Shown here in pieces: positions 24,672 through 32,606 of a DNA stretch of 50,165 bases. Source of the DNA: an uncultured Bacteroidales bacterium (GTDB lineage Bacteria; Bacteroidota; Bacteroidia; Bacteroidales; Paludibacteraceae); contig CAMOJA010000011.1 in assembly GCA_946616535.1 (NCBI GenBank), forward strand, positions 1 to 50,165, in the 5' to 3' direction. A program made the translations under genes and the position numbers. The stretch's first letter is position 1. Every line of letters begins with the position of its first letter. The notes beneath the pieces are model-generated. The model made no database searches, was not told where the DNA came from, and was given only the letters and a program-made list of their open reading frames with translations.

Positions 24672-25382
24672 TTATAATAATGTGATTTTTGCAGAGCAAG
24701 AGGTCTCGCCGTGCGGGTTCTTCTGTTGGTACTGTACGCCGTCTTCCGTGACGAGATAGAGTGTCTGCAGCTCCTCGCCCAGCATGGCTTCCTTCTGATA
24801 ATTGATGTCGAGGCGCACTTTCTTGCCGTAATACGCCGGCAGATAGGCATCGGTCATCGCCTGCAGGTATCGGCACGAGTTGCAATGCCCGTTATAATCG
24901 ATATCCGAATAAACGACTTTATGCGGCACACAGCCGGTAGGCTCCGGGATGGTGGTCATGCGTACGCGGGGCATGTCGATCACCTCGCCGTCCACGCAGC
25001 CCTCAAACATCGGGTCATCGAAGATATTCACGATCTCGCGTTTTGCCAGATCCAGTACTGCCCACACGGACTTGCATTGCCCGATGAGTTTATCGCCGCT
25101 GTATATCCGGAAGTCACGGGTACTCAGCATGTGTGCGTTGCTCTCTATCCAGGTCTCAAAACGTACCTTCTCGCAATGCGTCGGCAGTTCGTCCATCTCT
25201 ACGGAGAGCCGCGTCAGGATCCATGTCAGCCCTTTCGGGTGGAGGTTGGCGATGCCGAATCCCAACTCATCTGCCACTGTTCCCGCTACCTCCAGCAGGT
25301 AGTTCTCGAGGTTAAACAGACGCAGTTTCTTCTCGCCGTCCACCTCCTGGTACTTAATCTCGTATTCGTAATTGTATTTCAT
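24672..25382 (-). CDS. acyl-ACP thioesterase
   Basis: A 236-residue protein of two hotdog domains, as in plant FatA/FatB-like and bacterial acyl-ACP thioesterases that release free fatty acids. The N-terminal hotdog contains the GLTWILTRLSVEMDELP segment. The second contains the key DIDYNGHCNSCRYLQ motif (Asp, Asn and His of the active site). Length fits. It lies 41 bp after the S9 peptidase gene, separated by a short 8-bp repeat array. Confidence 0.9.
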   Translation of the reverse strand: MKYNYEYEIKYQEVDGEKKLRLFNLENYLLEVAGTVADELGFGIANLHPKGLTWILTRLSVEMDELPTHCEKVRFETWIESNAHMLSTRDFRIYSGDKLIGQCKSVWAVLDLAKREIVNIFDDPMFEGCVDGEVIDMPRVRMTTIPEPTGCVPHKVVYSDIDYNGHCNSCRYLQAMTDAYLPAYYGKKVRLDINYQKEAMLGEELQTLYLVTEDGVQYQQKNPHGETSCSAKITLL

Positions 25383-25389
25383 TCTCTTT

Positions 25390-25429
25390 CGTTATTCCGT
25401 AATTACGTAATCCCGTTATTTCGTTATTC
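25390..25429. repeat. 8-bp tandem array, five degenerate copies
   Basis: Units CGTTATTC, CGTAATTA, CGTAATCC, CGTTATTT and CGTTATTC follow each other without gaps. The array fills the S9 peptidase-thioesterase gap and covers the end of the peptidase gene. A related pair of units (CGTAATCC then CAAATAACG) occurs at 29912-29928 before the acyltransferase. Confidence 0.8.
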
Positions 25430-27508
25430 TTTCAGCCATCTATCCAGCCAGCCGCGGAACTCGCGTTGCCAGAGGATGCCGTTCTGGGGTTTGAGGACCC
25501 AATGGTTCTCGTCCGGGAAGATCAACAGCTCTGCCGGCACGCCGCGCATCTTGGCGGCATCAAAGGCTGCCATGGCTTGGTTGGCGAGAATGCGGTAGTC
25601 CTTCTCTCCGTGGATACAGAGAATCGGCGTGTCCCATTTATCAACGAACTTGTGAGGGCTGTTTTCAAACGTGCGCTGGGCGATGGCGTTGTCCTTTTCC
25701 CAATATGCGCCGCCCATGTCCCAGTTAGCAAACCATTTCTCTTCGGTCTCGAGGTATTGCATCTCCAGATTGAAGATACCGTCGTGCGCGATGAAGGCCT
25801 TGAATCGTCCGTCATGGTGTCCGGCGATCCAATAAACGCTGAATCCGCCGAACGACGCACCCACACAGCCCAGATGCTCTTTATCGACATACGGCTCCGT
25901 GCAGAACTCGTCAATCGCCGTGAAGTAATCCTTCATGCACTGGCCTCCGTAGTCGCCGCTGATCTCTTCGTTCCACTCCTTGCCGAATCCCGGCAGACCG
26001 CGGCGGTTGGGTGCCACGATGATGTAGTCGCCCGCGGACATCATCATAAAGTTCCAACGGAACGACCAGAACTGGCTTACGGGGCTTTGCGGACCACCCT
26101 CGCAGTAGAGGATCGTCGGGTATTTCTTTGCCGGATCGAAATGCGGCGGGTAGATGATCCATGTCAGCATGTCTTTGCCGTCCGTCGTCTTCTGCCATCT
26201 GGGAACAACTGTCGAGCGCTCGATCTGCTCATAAATATTGTCGTTCTCGTGGGTCAACTGCTCCAGCGCGCCCTCTTTGCGGATGTCGAGGTGGTAGATC
26301 TCGTTCGCCTGACGCATCGAGTGACCTAAGATATACGCCTGATAATCCGCTACGTCGCCAAGTCCGAGATCGTGCTGGCCTTCCGTCAGCTTGCTGGTCC
26401 ATCCGTCGAGGGTGACGCGGTAGAGTTGTACGGTCGCCTGTTTGCAAGCGGTAAAGACGAGCGAAGTGTCGTCCAGCCATTTGTATTCATCTACGTTGGT
26501 GTCCATGGCGCGGCTGAGGAAACGTTTCTCGCCCGTCTCCATATTCATCGCCATGAGGCGGTTCTCGTCGCTCTCATAGCCGTCGCGTTCCATGGACTGC
26601 CAAGCGATCCACTTACCGTCCGGCGAATAAGACGGATTCGTGTCGTAGCCCTTGTTGTCGGAGGTAATATTCTTGTGCGCACGCGTACGTATATCAAATA
26701 GGTATATATCGCTGTTGGTCGAAATGGCGTACTCGAGTCCCGTTTTCTTGCGGCAGGTATAAGCAATCTCCTCGTTGTTCGGGTTCCAAGCCAGCTGCTC
26801 GATGCCGCCGAAAGGCTTCATCGGGCTCTCAAAAGCCGTTCCTTCGAGGATATTGAATCCCTCGCCTAACTTGGCGGATTTCATCCGCTCGCCCTCGCCG
26901 TAGTATTCGGTCTGCAGCTCATAGACAAACGGCTGCGGAGCAGTCTCCGTCCATTCGTCCCAGTGTTTGTACATCAGATCCTCGTGCATGTGACCCGTTG
27001 CCAGAGGCAGATCAGGATACTTGTCCGCGGTCGTCGGAACGGTCTTTACTTGCTTGACGAGGATGATCTTGTCGCGCATCGGGGAGAGCAGAAAACCTTC
27101 GGTGTCATTTGTGCCCTCGACCTCCACTTCCTCTTTGTCGCGACGGATATAGAGTTTGCCGCCTTTGAGGTACGCTAACGCACCGCTGTTGCCGAACCAC
27201 GCCGGCTCAGAACCTACAAACTCATCAACGACCTGCATATTCTCGAACGGGTTCACAATCCGGATCCAGGTCGTACTCCGGTTCTCCTCTACGGAATAAT
27301 AACTCACGGTGTAAGCGAGCAGACCAGTCTCAATGTCGCTTTTCACACTACCGATGCGACCCATCGCCCATAATCCTTCCGGCGTCAGACGACCGCCTTC
27401 AATCGTAATCTGAGGTTTCGTAATGGGAGCTTTGCCTTCTTCTGCTTTTTGGCAACTTGCGCCAACTAACGCCATCAATGCCATACTGAAAATTGCTAAT
27501 TTCTTCAT
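25424..27508 (-). CDS. S9-family prolyl oligopeptidase-like lipoprotein peptidase
   Basis: A 694-residue exported serine peptidase. The signal peptide ends in a lipobox (ALVGASC), so it is probably lipid-anchored. Residues ~40-430 form a beta-propeller with TolB-like repeats (NPSYSPDGKWIAWQSMERD). The alpha/beta-hydrolase domain has the nucleophile in GASFGGFS, the Asp in IHGEKDYRI and the His in DENHWVLKPQN. It resembles acylaminoacyl-peptidases and DPP-like enzymes of gut Bacteroidales. The ATG at 27508 is taken because the upstream ORF runs into the promoter. Confidence 0.9.
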   Translation of the reverse strand: MKKLAIFSMALMALVGASCQKAEEGKAPITKPQITIEGGRLTPEGLWAMGRIGSVKSDIETGLLAYTVSYYSVEENRSTTWIRIVNPFENMQVVDEFVGSEPAWFGNSGALAYLKGGKLYIRRDKEEVEVEGTNDTEGFLLSPMRDKIILVKQVKTVPTTADKYPDLPLATGHMHEDLMYKHWDEWTETAPQPFVYELQTEYYGEGERMKSAKLGEGFNILEGTAFESPMKPFGGIEQLAWNPNNEEIAYTCRKKTGLEYAISTNSDIYLFDIRTRAHKNITSDNKGYDTNPSYSPDGKWIAWQSMERDGYESDENRLMAMNMETGEKRFLSRAMDTNVDEYKWLDDTSLVFTACKQATVQLYRVTLDGWTSKLTEGQHDLGLGDVADYQAYILGHSMRQANEIYHLDIRKEGALEQLTHENDNIYEQIERSTVVPRWQKTTDGKDMLTWIIYPPHFDPAKKYPTILYCEGGPQSPVSQFWSFRWNFMMMSAGDYIIVAPNRRGLPGFGKEWNEEISGDYGGQCMKDYFTAIDEFCTEPYVDKEHLGCVGASFGGFSVYWIAGHHDGRFKAFIAHDGIFNLEMQYLETEEKWFANWDMGGAYWEKDNAIAQRTFENSPHKFVDKWDTPILCIHGEKDYRILANQAMAAFDAAKMRGVPAELLIFPDENHWVLKPQNGILWQREFRGWLDRWLKE

Positions 27509-27528
27509 TGTTGTTAAGAAAATTTGTG

Positions 27529-27559
27529 CAAAATTAGTGAAAAATTTCTTTTTATGCAA
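27529..27559 (-). promoter_or_regulatory. promoter of the S9 peptidase gene
   Basis: Minus-strand TTGCATAAAAA begins at 27559 and TAATTTTG at 27536, spacing 23 nt. It is back-to-back with the beta-CASP nuclease promoter. Confidence 0.8.
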
Positions 27560-27586
27560 ATAAATGCGATTATTTTTCACTAAATT

Positions 27587-27617
27587 TTGCATATCTGCAA
27601 TTTTTTTAGTAATTTTG
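27587..27617 (+). promoter_or_regulatory. promoter of the beta-CASP nuclease gene
   Basis: TTGCATATCTGCAA begins at 27587 and TAATTTTG at 27610-27617, spacing 23 nt. The ATG at 27638 follows after ~20 nt. Confidence 0.85.
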
Positions 27618-27637
27618 TGCCAAAATTTTTTGTACGT

Positions 27638-29065
27638 ATGAAGATTCAGTTCTTAGGCGCTACTCGCGAAGTAACGGGCAGTAAACATCTGATTACTACC
27701 GATTCGGGACATACCATTCTTTTGGATTGCGGTATGTACCAAGGTAAAGGAATGGAGACCGATGCAGCCAACCGCGATCTGGGATTTGATCCCAAGAAAC
27801 TCGATTGTGTCGTGCTCTCCCATGCGCATATCGACCATTCGGGACTTATCCCGTATATCTACAAGATGGGTTTCCGCGGGGATATATACTGCACGCCGGC
27901 GACGCGCGATCTATGTGCACTCATGCTTGCCGACACGGCTTTTATTCAGGAGCAGGATGTCCGTACGTATAACAAGAAGATCGACCGCCAACACCCGCAT
28001 AAGGAGAAGGGCAAGACCTATAAGATTGAACCTCTGTACTCCCAGCGTGAGGTGGAGCAGGTGATGCGGCATTTTGTGACGTATAGTTACGACCGCCGTT
28101 TCCGTTTGTTTGACGACGTGTTGCTGACTTTCACCAACTCCGGTCACATGCTCGGCGGTGCCATCTGCTCGCTGGAGATATATGAAGAAAGCCGTTGGAA
28201 ACGCTTGGCTTACACCGGTGACATCGGCCGTAAACACTGTCATATTCTGCCTTCGCCGCAACTCTTCCCGCAATGCGATTACCTCATCTGCGAATCGACC
28301 TACGGCGACCGTCTGCATGAGGAAGAAGAAGTGACGGAGGAGCAACTCTTAGGCGTCGTTGAGGATACCTGTGTCTATCGCAAAGGCCAGCTGCTGATCC
28401 CGTCTTTCTCGGTCGGCAGAACCCAAGAGATTGTCTATGTCCTCAACAAACTCTATAACGACGGCCGTCTGCCGCAAATCCCCGTCTATGTGGACTCGCC
28501 GATGAGTACCAACGCGACCCAGATCTTCCGTATGTACCCGGAGGAACTGAGCGAAGAGGTGCATGACACACTCCGTTTTGACTCCGATCCGTTCGGCTTC
28601 AACACCCTGCGCTACATCACCGACATCCGCGAATCCAAGGCGCTCAACCACAAGGACGAACCCTGTATCATCATCTCCGCTTCGGGTATGTTGGAAGCCG
28701 GACGCATCAAACACCATGTGGCGAACCACATCTCCGACCCGCGGTGTACGATTCTTATCGTCGGTTATTGCGAACCCACCACGCTTGGCGCACGTATTCA
28801 GCAACCGGGCTTACAGTGGATCTCTATCTTCGGTCTTGACCGCAAGATCAAAGCGCAGATCACGAAAATCGAAGGCTTCTCCGGACATGGCGACTACCAA
28901 GAGATGATTGATTACCTCACGCGCTCCCTCACGGTCGATCAAGTCCAGCGGACGTTTATTGTTCACGGCGAAGAAACCGCCGCAGAGACGTATAAAGCCC
29001 ACCTCGAAGAGGCAGGCTTTAAGCATGTGAACATCCCTATCAAAGGGGAAATTGTTGAATTGTAG
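27638..29065 (+). CDS. metallo-beta-lactamase/beta-CASP RNA-processing nuclease
   Basis: A 475-residue MBL-fold protein of the CPSF/Int9 (YSH1-like) group. Zinc motifs are visible: SHAHIDHSG, then GHMLGG, and the YTGDIGR aspartate; the beta-CASP domain contains the ASGMLEAGRIKHH segment, and FSGHGD with a late histidine in IVHGEE ends the metal set. Related enzymes process RNA 3' ends or degrade RNA; the substrate here is unknown. The stop codon (29063-29065) abuts the 3' end of the convergent tRNA-Pro gene with no gap. Confidence 0.9.
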   Translation: MKIQFLGATREVTGSKHLITTDSGHTILLDCGMYQGKGMETDAANRDLGFDPKKLDCVVLSHAHIDHSGLIPYIYKMGFRGDIYCTPATRDLCALMLADTAFIQEQDVRTYNKKIDRQHPHKEKGKTYKIEPLYSQREVEQVMRHFVTYSYDRRFRLFDDVLLTFTNSGHMLGGAICSLEIYEESRWKRLAYTGDIGRKHCHILPSPQLFPQCDYLICESTYGDRLHEEEEVTEEQLLGVVEDTCVYRKGQLLIPSFSVGRTQEIVYVLNKLYNDGRLPQIPVYVDSPMSTNATQIFRMYPEELSEEVHDTLRFDSDPFGFNTLRYITDIRESKALNHKDEPCIIISASGMLEAGRIKHHVANHISDPRCTILIVGYCEPTTLGARIQQPGLQWISIFGLDRKIKAQITKIEGFSGHGDYQEMIDYLTRSLTVDQVQRTFIVHGEETAAETYKAHLEEAGFKHVNIPIKGEIVEL

Positions 29066-29140
29066 TCGGGTAGGCGAGATTCGAACTCACGACCTCCTGC
29101 TCCCAAAGCAGGCATTCTAACCGGGCTGAACTACTACCCG
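29066..29140 (-). tRNA. tRNA-Pro (anticodon UGG)
   Basis: The 75-nt cloverleaf reads on the minus strand: acceptor stem CGGGTAG/CTACCCG with discriminator A, a D arm beginning GTTCAGCCCGG, the anticodon stem CCTGC/GCAGG with loop TTTGGGA (anticodon TGG), and the T arm with GAGTTCGAATCTC. The CCA end is not encoded. Its leader (29141-29227) contains complementary segments able to pair with the acceptor 5' strand. Confidence 0.97.
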
Positions 29141-29199
29141 CTCGGCTTCGCAGAGCGGGTAGTAAATCGTTCGAGCGAAGCGAGATAAGAACTACTACC
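29132..29199 (-). repeat. competing inverted repeats in the tRNA-Pro leader
   Basis: Eleven bases of the tRNA 5' end (29132-29142) are perfectly complementary to 29154-29164. Seven of the latter bases (29158-29164) are also complementary to 29193-29199. The two stems share the middle segment and exclude each other. The loops contain GCTTCGC-type mini-palindromes like those elsewhere in the window. Confidence 0.8.
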
Positions 29200-29227
29200 G
29201 AGCCCAGGCTTATCCGAAAAGCGGGTG

Positions 29228-29258
29228 CAAAGGTACTGCTTTTTTTTGAATTGACCAA
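29228..29258 (-). promoter_or_regulatory. promoter of tRNA-Pro
   Basis: Minus-strand TACCTTTG starts at 29235; TTGGTCAATTC begins at 29258, the usual 23 nt away but with TTGG rather than TTGC. It predicts an ~85-nt leader before the mature tRNA. Confidence 0.75.
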
Positions 29259-29274
29259 ATATTTTGGCAAAAAA

Positions 29275-29907
29275 GTGAAATATAAAGCGATTTTTATCGA
29301 TATTGACGATACAATTCTCGACTACGTCCCTTGTTGTCGGGAGGCTTTTGATGCAGCTCTGCCGGAACACCCGGAGCATTTCCGGCTCTTCTTTGACATC
29401 GCCGGGCGGCTCTTCTCCGAAGCCAAGCATGGCAGATATACGATTGCGGAAGTGATGGATCTTTATCCGAAGGAGTTTATTGCGGCAATCGGTTATCCGG
29501 AGTCGGCGGTAGAACCCTTTACGCACGCTTTTCGTGCCGCATGGGGAAATACCCACACCTTAGTGCCTGAAGCCAAAGAGATGTTGGATGCGCTGCGAGA
29601 CAAAGGCTATCGGCTCTTTGCGGCATCAAACAGTTTTGGTCATCTGCAGCGCAACCGTCTCGAGCGGGCAGGGGTCTTATCATATTTCGAGGATACGTAT
29701 ATATCCATGGATATCGGTTATGACAAACCTGACATCCGTTTCTTCGAAGAAGCGCTGCGTCGCTGCGGGTTGAAAGCCTCCGAAGTGCTCATGATCGGTG
29801 ATTCGATGACTACGGATATCGAGGGCGCACGGAAAGCCGGCATTGATGCGCTTTTCTTTGACCGAAGAGGCGGAGCGTCGTTGATGGAGTTAATTAAAGA
29901 ACTATAA
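29275..29907 (+). CDS. HAD-superfamily hydrolase (YjjG-like nucleotidase)
   Basis: A 210-residue HAD phosphatase. Motif I is DIDDTILDY, motif II is AASNSFG, motif III has the Lys in GYDKPDIRFF, and motif IV is MIGDSMTTDIEGA. A helical cap (residues ~15-90) places it in subfamily I, like YjjG noncanonical nucleotidases. I prefer the GTG at 29275, giving MKYKAIFIDIDDT; a TTG at 29251 would add eight residues and overlap the tRNA promoter. Substrate is not predictable. Confidence 0.85.
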   Translation: MKYKAIFIDIDDTILDYVPCCREAFDAALPEHPEHFRLFFDIAGRLFSEAKHGRYTIAEVMDLYPKEFIAAIGYPESAVEPFTHAFRAAWGNTHTLVPEAKEMLDALRDKGYRLFAASNSFGHLQRNRLERAGVLSYFEDTYISMDIGYDKPDIRFFEEALRRCGLKASEVLMIGDSMTTDIEGARKAGIDALFFDRRGGASLMELIKEL

Positions 29908-29931
29908 TCCCGTAATCCCAAATAACGAATT

Positions 29932-30585
29932 ATGAACCGGTACACATTAGGAAAAATAGTAAAATTCTTCTTTCATTGGCACTACGACATCCGCGTCACG
30001 GGGGAGGAACTGCTGCGCGACAAATCGGTGCATCTGGTTCTGCCGAACCATACGGCGTATGTCGATCCGCTGATTCTTTTCAGCGAGATGTGGTGGCTGC
30101 CGATCAGTCCGATGGTGGATGAGTTGTTCATGCGCAATAAGTTCTACCGGCACATTCTCAACAAAGCTGACGCGATCGAAGTGCCGGATTTGAACAAGAG
30201 CGCCATGTCGCGCGAAGAGAGCGTGGCGGAAGCAGAACAACTCAGTCGCATCGCCATCGACAGCCTTGCAGCAGGCAAACAACTCTGTTTCTATCCCTCC
30301 GGACACGTGAAGACCATCGATAAAGAGATCATCGGAAACAGGCGAATGGCGTATGAAGTCTGCCGTGAACTGCCTGCGGGCGTGCGCGTGATCCTTTGTA
30401 GAATGCGCGGGTTGGAAGGTAGTTATTGGTCCAAGCTCAAACCCAAGAAATGGAAACTGCGTCGTACGGTCACTATGCATTTTGAGGACCATACGGACGA
30501 ATTGAGAGAGTGGGCGCAGACGATGGACAGAAGGACGTTTAACCGACAATTGGAAAACTGGTACAATGACAACTCAGGAAATTGA
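29932..30585 (+). CDS. 1-acyl-glycerol-3-phosphate acyltransferase-like (PlsC family)
   Basis: A 217-residue acyltransferase. The HX4D catalytic motif appears as PNHTAYVDP near residue 39 and the substrate-binding motif as LCFYPSGHV near 117. The N terminus has a short membrane-like stretch. Such enzymes esterify lysophospholipid in the inner membrane; the poor match of the second motif to FPEGTR hints at a different acceptor. It ends 20 bp inside the next gene. Confidence 0.85.
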   Translation: MNRYTLGKIVKFFFHWHYDIRVTGEELLRDKSVHLVLPNHTAYVDPLILFSEMWWLPISPMVDELFMRNKFYRHILNKADAIEVPDLNKSAMSREESVAEAEQLSRIAIDSLAAGKQLCFYPSGHVKTIDKEIIGNRRMAYEVCRELPAGVRVILCRMRGLEGSYWSKLKPKKWKLRRTVTMHFEDHTDELREWAQTMDRRTFNRQLENWYNDNSGN

Positions 30586-31060
30586 ATCTCGTGCGCAGAA
30601 GGCGCAGGATTTGTTCAAACAGGGATTTAACTGCTCGCAGGCAGTCTTTGCTTCTTGTGCAGATCTGTATGGCATCCACGATGAGCAACTGGCATTGCGT
30701 TTGGCTGCCTCTTTTGGCGGCGGAACGGGAAGGATGCGGATGACGTGTGGTGCTGCCAACGGCATGTTCATGCTCGCAGGCCTGCATAACGGTTCCGCCA
30801 CGCCGCATGATTCCGAAGGAAAAATGGCGAACTATGCCTTTGTGCAGCAGCTGGCAGGAGAGTTCAAAGCGAAGTATGGAAGCCTTGTTTGCGCGGAATT
30901 ATTGGGTTTGGCACCGAAGGGATCCACGATGGAATATCTGCCTGCGGAGGCTCTCCGCCCCAAGCCCGAGGAGCGCACACAGCAGTATTACGAGAAAAGG
31001 CCTTGTGTAGAAATGATTGCCCAAGCTGTAAGAATCTTCCTATCTTCAACACAGGATTAA
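30566..31060 (+). CDS. C_GCAxxG_C_C family redox-type protein
   Basis: A 164-residue protein of the family named for its cysteines: FNCSQAVFASC near residue 22, GGGTGRMRMTCGAANG near 55 and a late CAELLG. Function is unknown, probably a redox or metal site. The ATG overlaps the acyltransferase by 20 bp. The 3' end (residues STQD and the stop) is built from an 11-bp repeat that continues past the stop (31048-31080), so the last residues are repeat-derived. Confidence 0.87.
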   Translation: MTTQEIESRAQKAQDLFKQGFNCSQAVFASCADLYGIHDEQLALRLAASFGGGTGRMRMTCGAANGMFMLAGLHNGSATPHDSEGKMANYAFVQQLAGEFKAKYGSLVCAELLGLAPKGSTMEYLPAEALRPKPEERTQQYYEKRPCVEMIAQAVRIFLSSTQD

Positions 31061-31080
31061 CACAGGATTAACACAGGATT
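31048..31080. repeat. 11-bp tandem array across a stop codon
   Basis: Three perfect copies of AACACAGGATT lie at 31048-31058, 31059-31069 and 31070-31080. The first provides the last codons and the TAA junction of the C_GCAxxG_C_C gene. Confidence 0.93.
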
Positions 31081-31114
31081 GAAGGGAAACTAACCTGACA
31101 AAAAAATAACATAT

Positions 31115-32452
31115 ATGCAATATTTTTTAGCCATCATCGGCGGCGGCCCGGCGGGCTATACGGCTGCTGAAAAAGCTTCAAAAGCAGGCAAAGATGTGGT
31201 GCTCTTTGAGCAGAATGCGCTTGGCGGCACGTGTCTTAACGTAGGATGTATTCCAACCAAATCGCTGCTCTACGGCGCGAAGCAGTATTTTAATGCGACC
31301 CACGCGCAGAAATACGGTGTGACGGCAGCCCAGGTGGCGTTTGATTTTGGCGCCATGCAGAAACGCAAGACCATCGTGGTTAGAAAACTTGTTGCGGGTA
31401 TCAAGCAGCGGTTGAATAATGAACATTGTACGGTGGTGAGCGGCAAAGCCGTTGTTATCAGCCGTCAGGATTCAGTGGTTAGTATCGAGTGTAACGGCGA
31501 GACGTACGAAGCTGAGAACCTCATGATCTGTACGGGGTCGACGAATTTTGTGCCGCCGATACCCGGTATTAAGGACAATCCTGCTGTTTGGGATTCGACG
31601 GACGCACTCGCAGCGGCTGAACTGCCGAAATCGATTATTATTGTCGGTGGCGGCGTCATCGGTATGGAGTTTGCTACGCTTTATCATGAACTCGGTGTTC
31701 CCGTGACGGTTATCGAAGCCATGCCTACTATCCTGCCGAACCTCGATCCCGAAGTGGTACAGATCCTCCTCGATAAATACCGCAAAGCGGGTATTAATAT
31801 CCTCACGAACACGAAAGTAGAGTCGCTGGACGGCGGCAAAGTGACGGCTAACGGCGAGGTTTATGAGGCGGAGAGAGTGCTGGTAAGCGTAGGTCGTCGG
31901 GCTAATCTGCAAGGTCTCGAAGCGCTCAATGAACTTGAGTTGGAGCGCGGAGCGATCAAGATCGATGAGTTCTGCAAGACCAACCTGCCGAACGTCTATG
32001 CCTGCGGCGATGTCACGGGAAAGATCATGCTCGCGCATGTCGCTTCGCGTCAAGCCGAAGTGGCGGTAGGACGCATGTTGAAGGAGATCCCGCTGCAACG
32101 CATCGCGTATAATGCTATCCCTTCGGTCGTTTATACGAACCCGGAGATTGCGTCCGTGGGCATCACGGAAGCACAAGCGGAGTCGATGTCCATCCCCGTG
32201 GAGGTAAAGAAACTGCCGATGACTTTTAGCGGTCGCTTTATGGCAGAGAACGAAGGCGAAACGGGCCTTTGCAAGATGATTGTCGATGCCAAGAACCACT
32301 CCGTTCTCGGCGTACATTGTATCGGCAATCCGTGCTCAGAATTCATTTCCGCAGCCTCTTTTGCCGTCCGCAACGGGTACACGGTGCCGGAATTCCGTCA
32401 AGTGGTCTTCCCGCACCCCACAGTTAGTGAGATTTTGCACGAGATTTTGTAA
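31115..32452 (+). CDS. lpdA: dihydrolipoyl dehydrogenase
   Basis: A 445-residue flavoprotein disulfide reductase, the E3 of 2-oxoacid dehydrogenases and the glycine cleavage system. The FAD motif IIGGGPAGYTAAEKA, the redox disulfide GGTCLNVGCIPTKSLL, the NAD motif VGGGVIGMEFA, the FAD motif VYACGDVTG and the C-terminal His-Glu-like FPHPTVSEILHE are present. Length is slightly short but standard for this Bacteroidetes form. No E1/E2 genes are adjacent. A terminator follows. Confidence 0.95.
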   Translation: MQYFLAIIGGGPAGYTAAEKASKAGKDVVLFEQNALGGTCLNVGCIPTKSLLYGAKQYFNATHAQKYGVTAAQVAFDFGAMQKRKTIVVRKLVAGIKQRLNNEHCTVVSGKAVVISRQDSVVSIECNGETYEAENLMICTGSTNFVPPIPGIKDNPAVWDSTDALAAAELPKSIIIVGGGVIGMEFATLYHELGVPVTVIEAMPTILPNLDPEVVQILLDKYRKAGINILTNTKVESLDGGKVTANGEVYEAERVLVSVGRRANLQGLEALNELELERGAIKIDEFCKTNLPNVYACGDVTGKIMLAHVASRQAEVAVGRMLKEIPLQRIAYNAIPSVVYTNPEIASVGITEAQAESMSIPVEVKKLPMTFSGRFMAENEGETGLCKMIVDAKNHSVLGVHCIGNPCSEFISAASFAVRNGYTVPEFRQVVFPHPTVSEILHEIL

Positions 32453-32481
32453 AAAATCCCTCGCAACGCAGCGAAAAAGCA

Positions 32482-32517
32482 AAAAACGGCAGATTTTTAA
32501 AAGAATTTGCCGTTTTT
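32482..32517 (+). terminator. rho-independent terminator after lpdA
   Basis: Ten-base-pair stem AAAAACGGCA/TGCCGTTTTT with an A/T-rich loop. The next promoter begins only 3 bp later at 32520. Confidence 0.85.
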
Positions 32518-32519
32518 AT

Positions 32520-32550
32520 TTGCATATATGCAAAAAATGCACTATCTTTG
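32520..32550 (+). promoter_or_regulatory. promoter of the endonuclease I gene pair
   Basis: The palindrome TTGCATATATGCAA begins at 32520 and TATCTTTG is at 32543-32550, spacing 23 nt. It is identical in the 14-bp core to the M20 promoter at 15505. Confidence 0.88.
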
Positions 32551-32606
32551 TACGTTTTTTGAAATGAACGCGCATGTACATGTATTTACATACCATAAAA
32601 TTTAAC

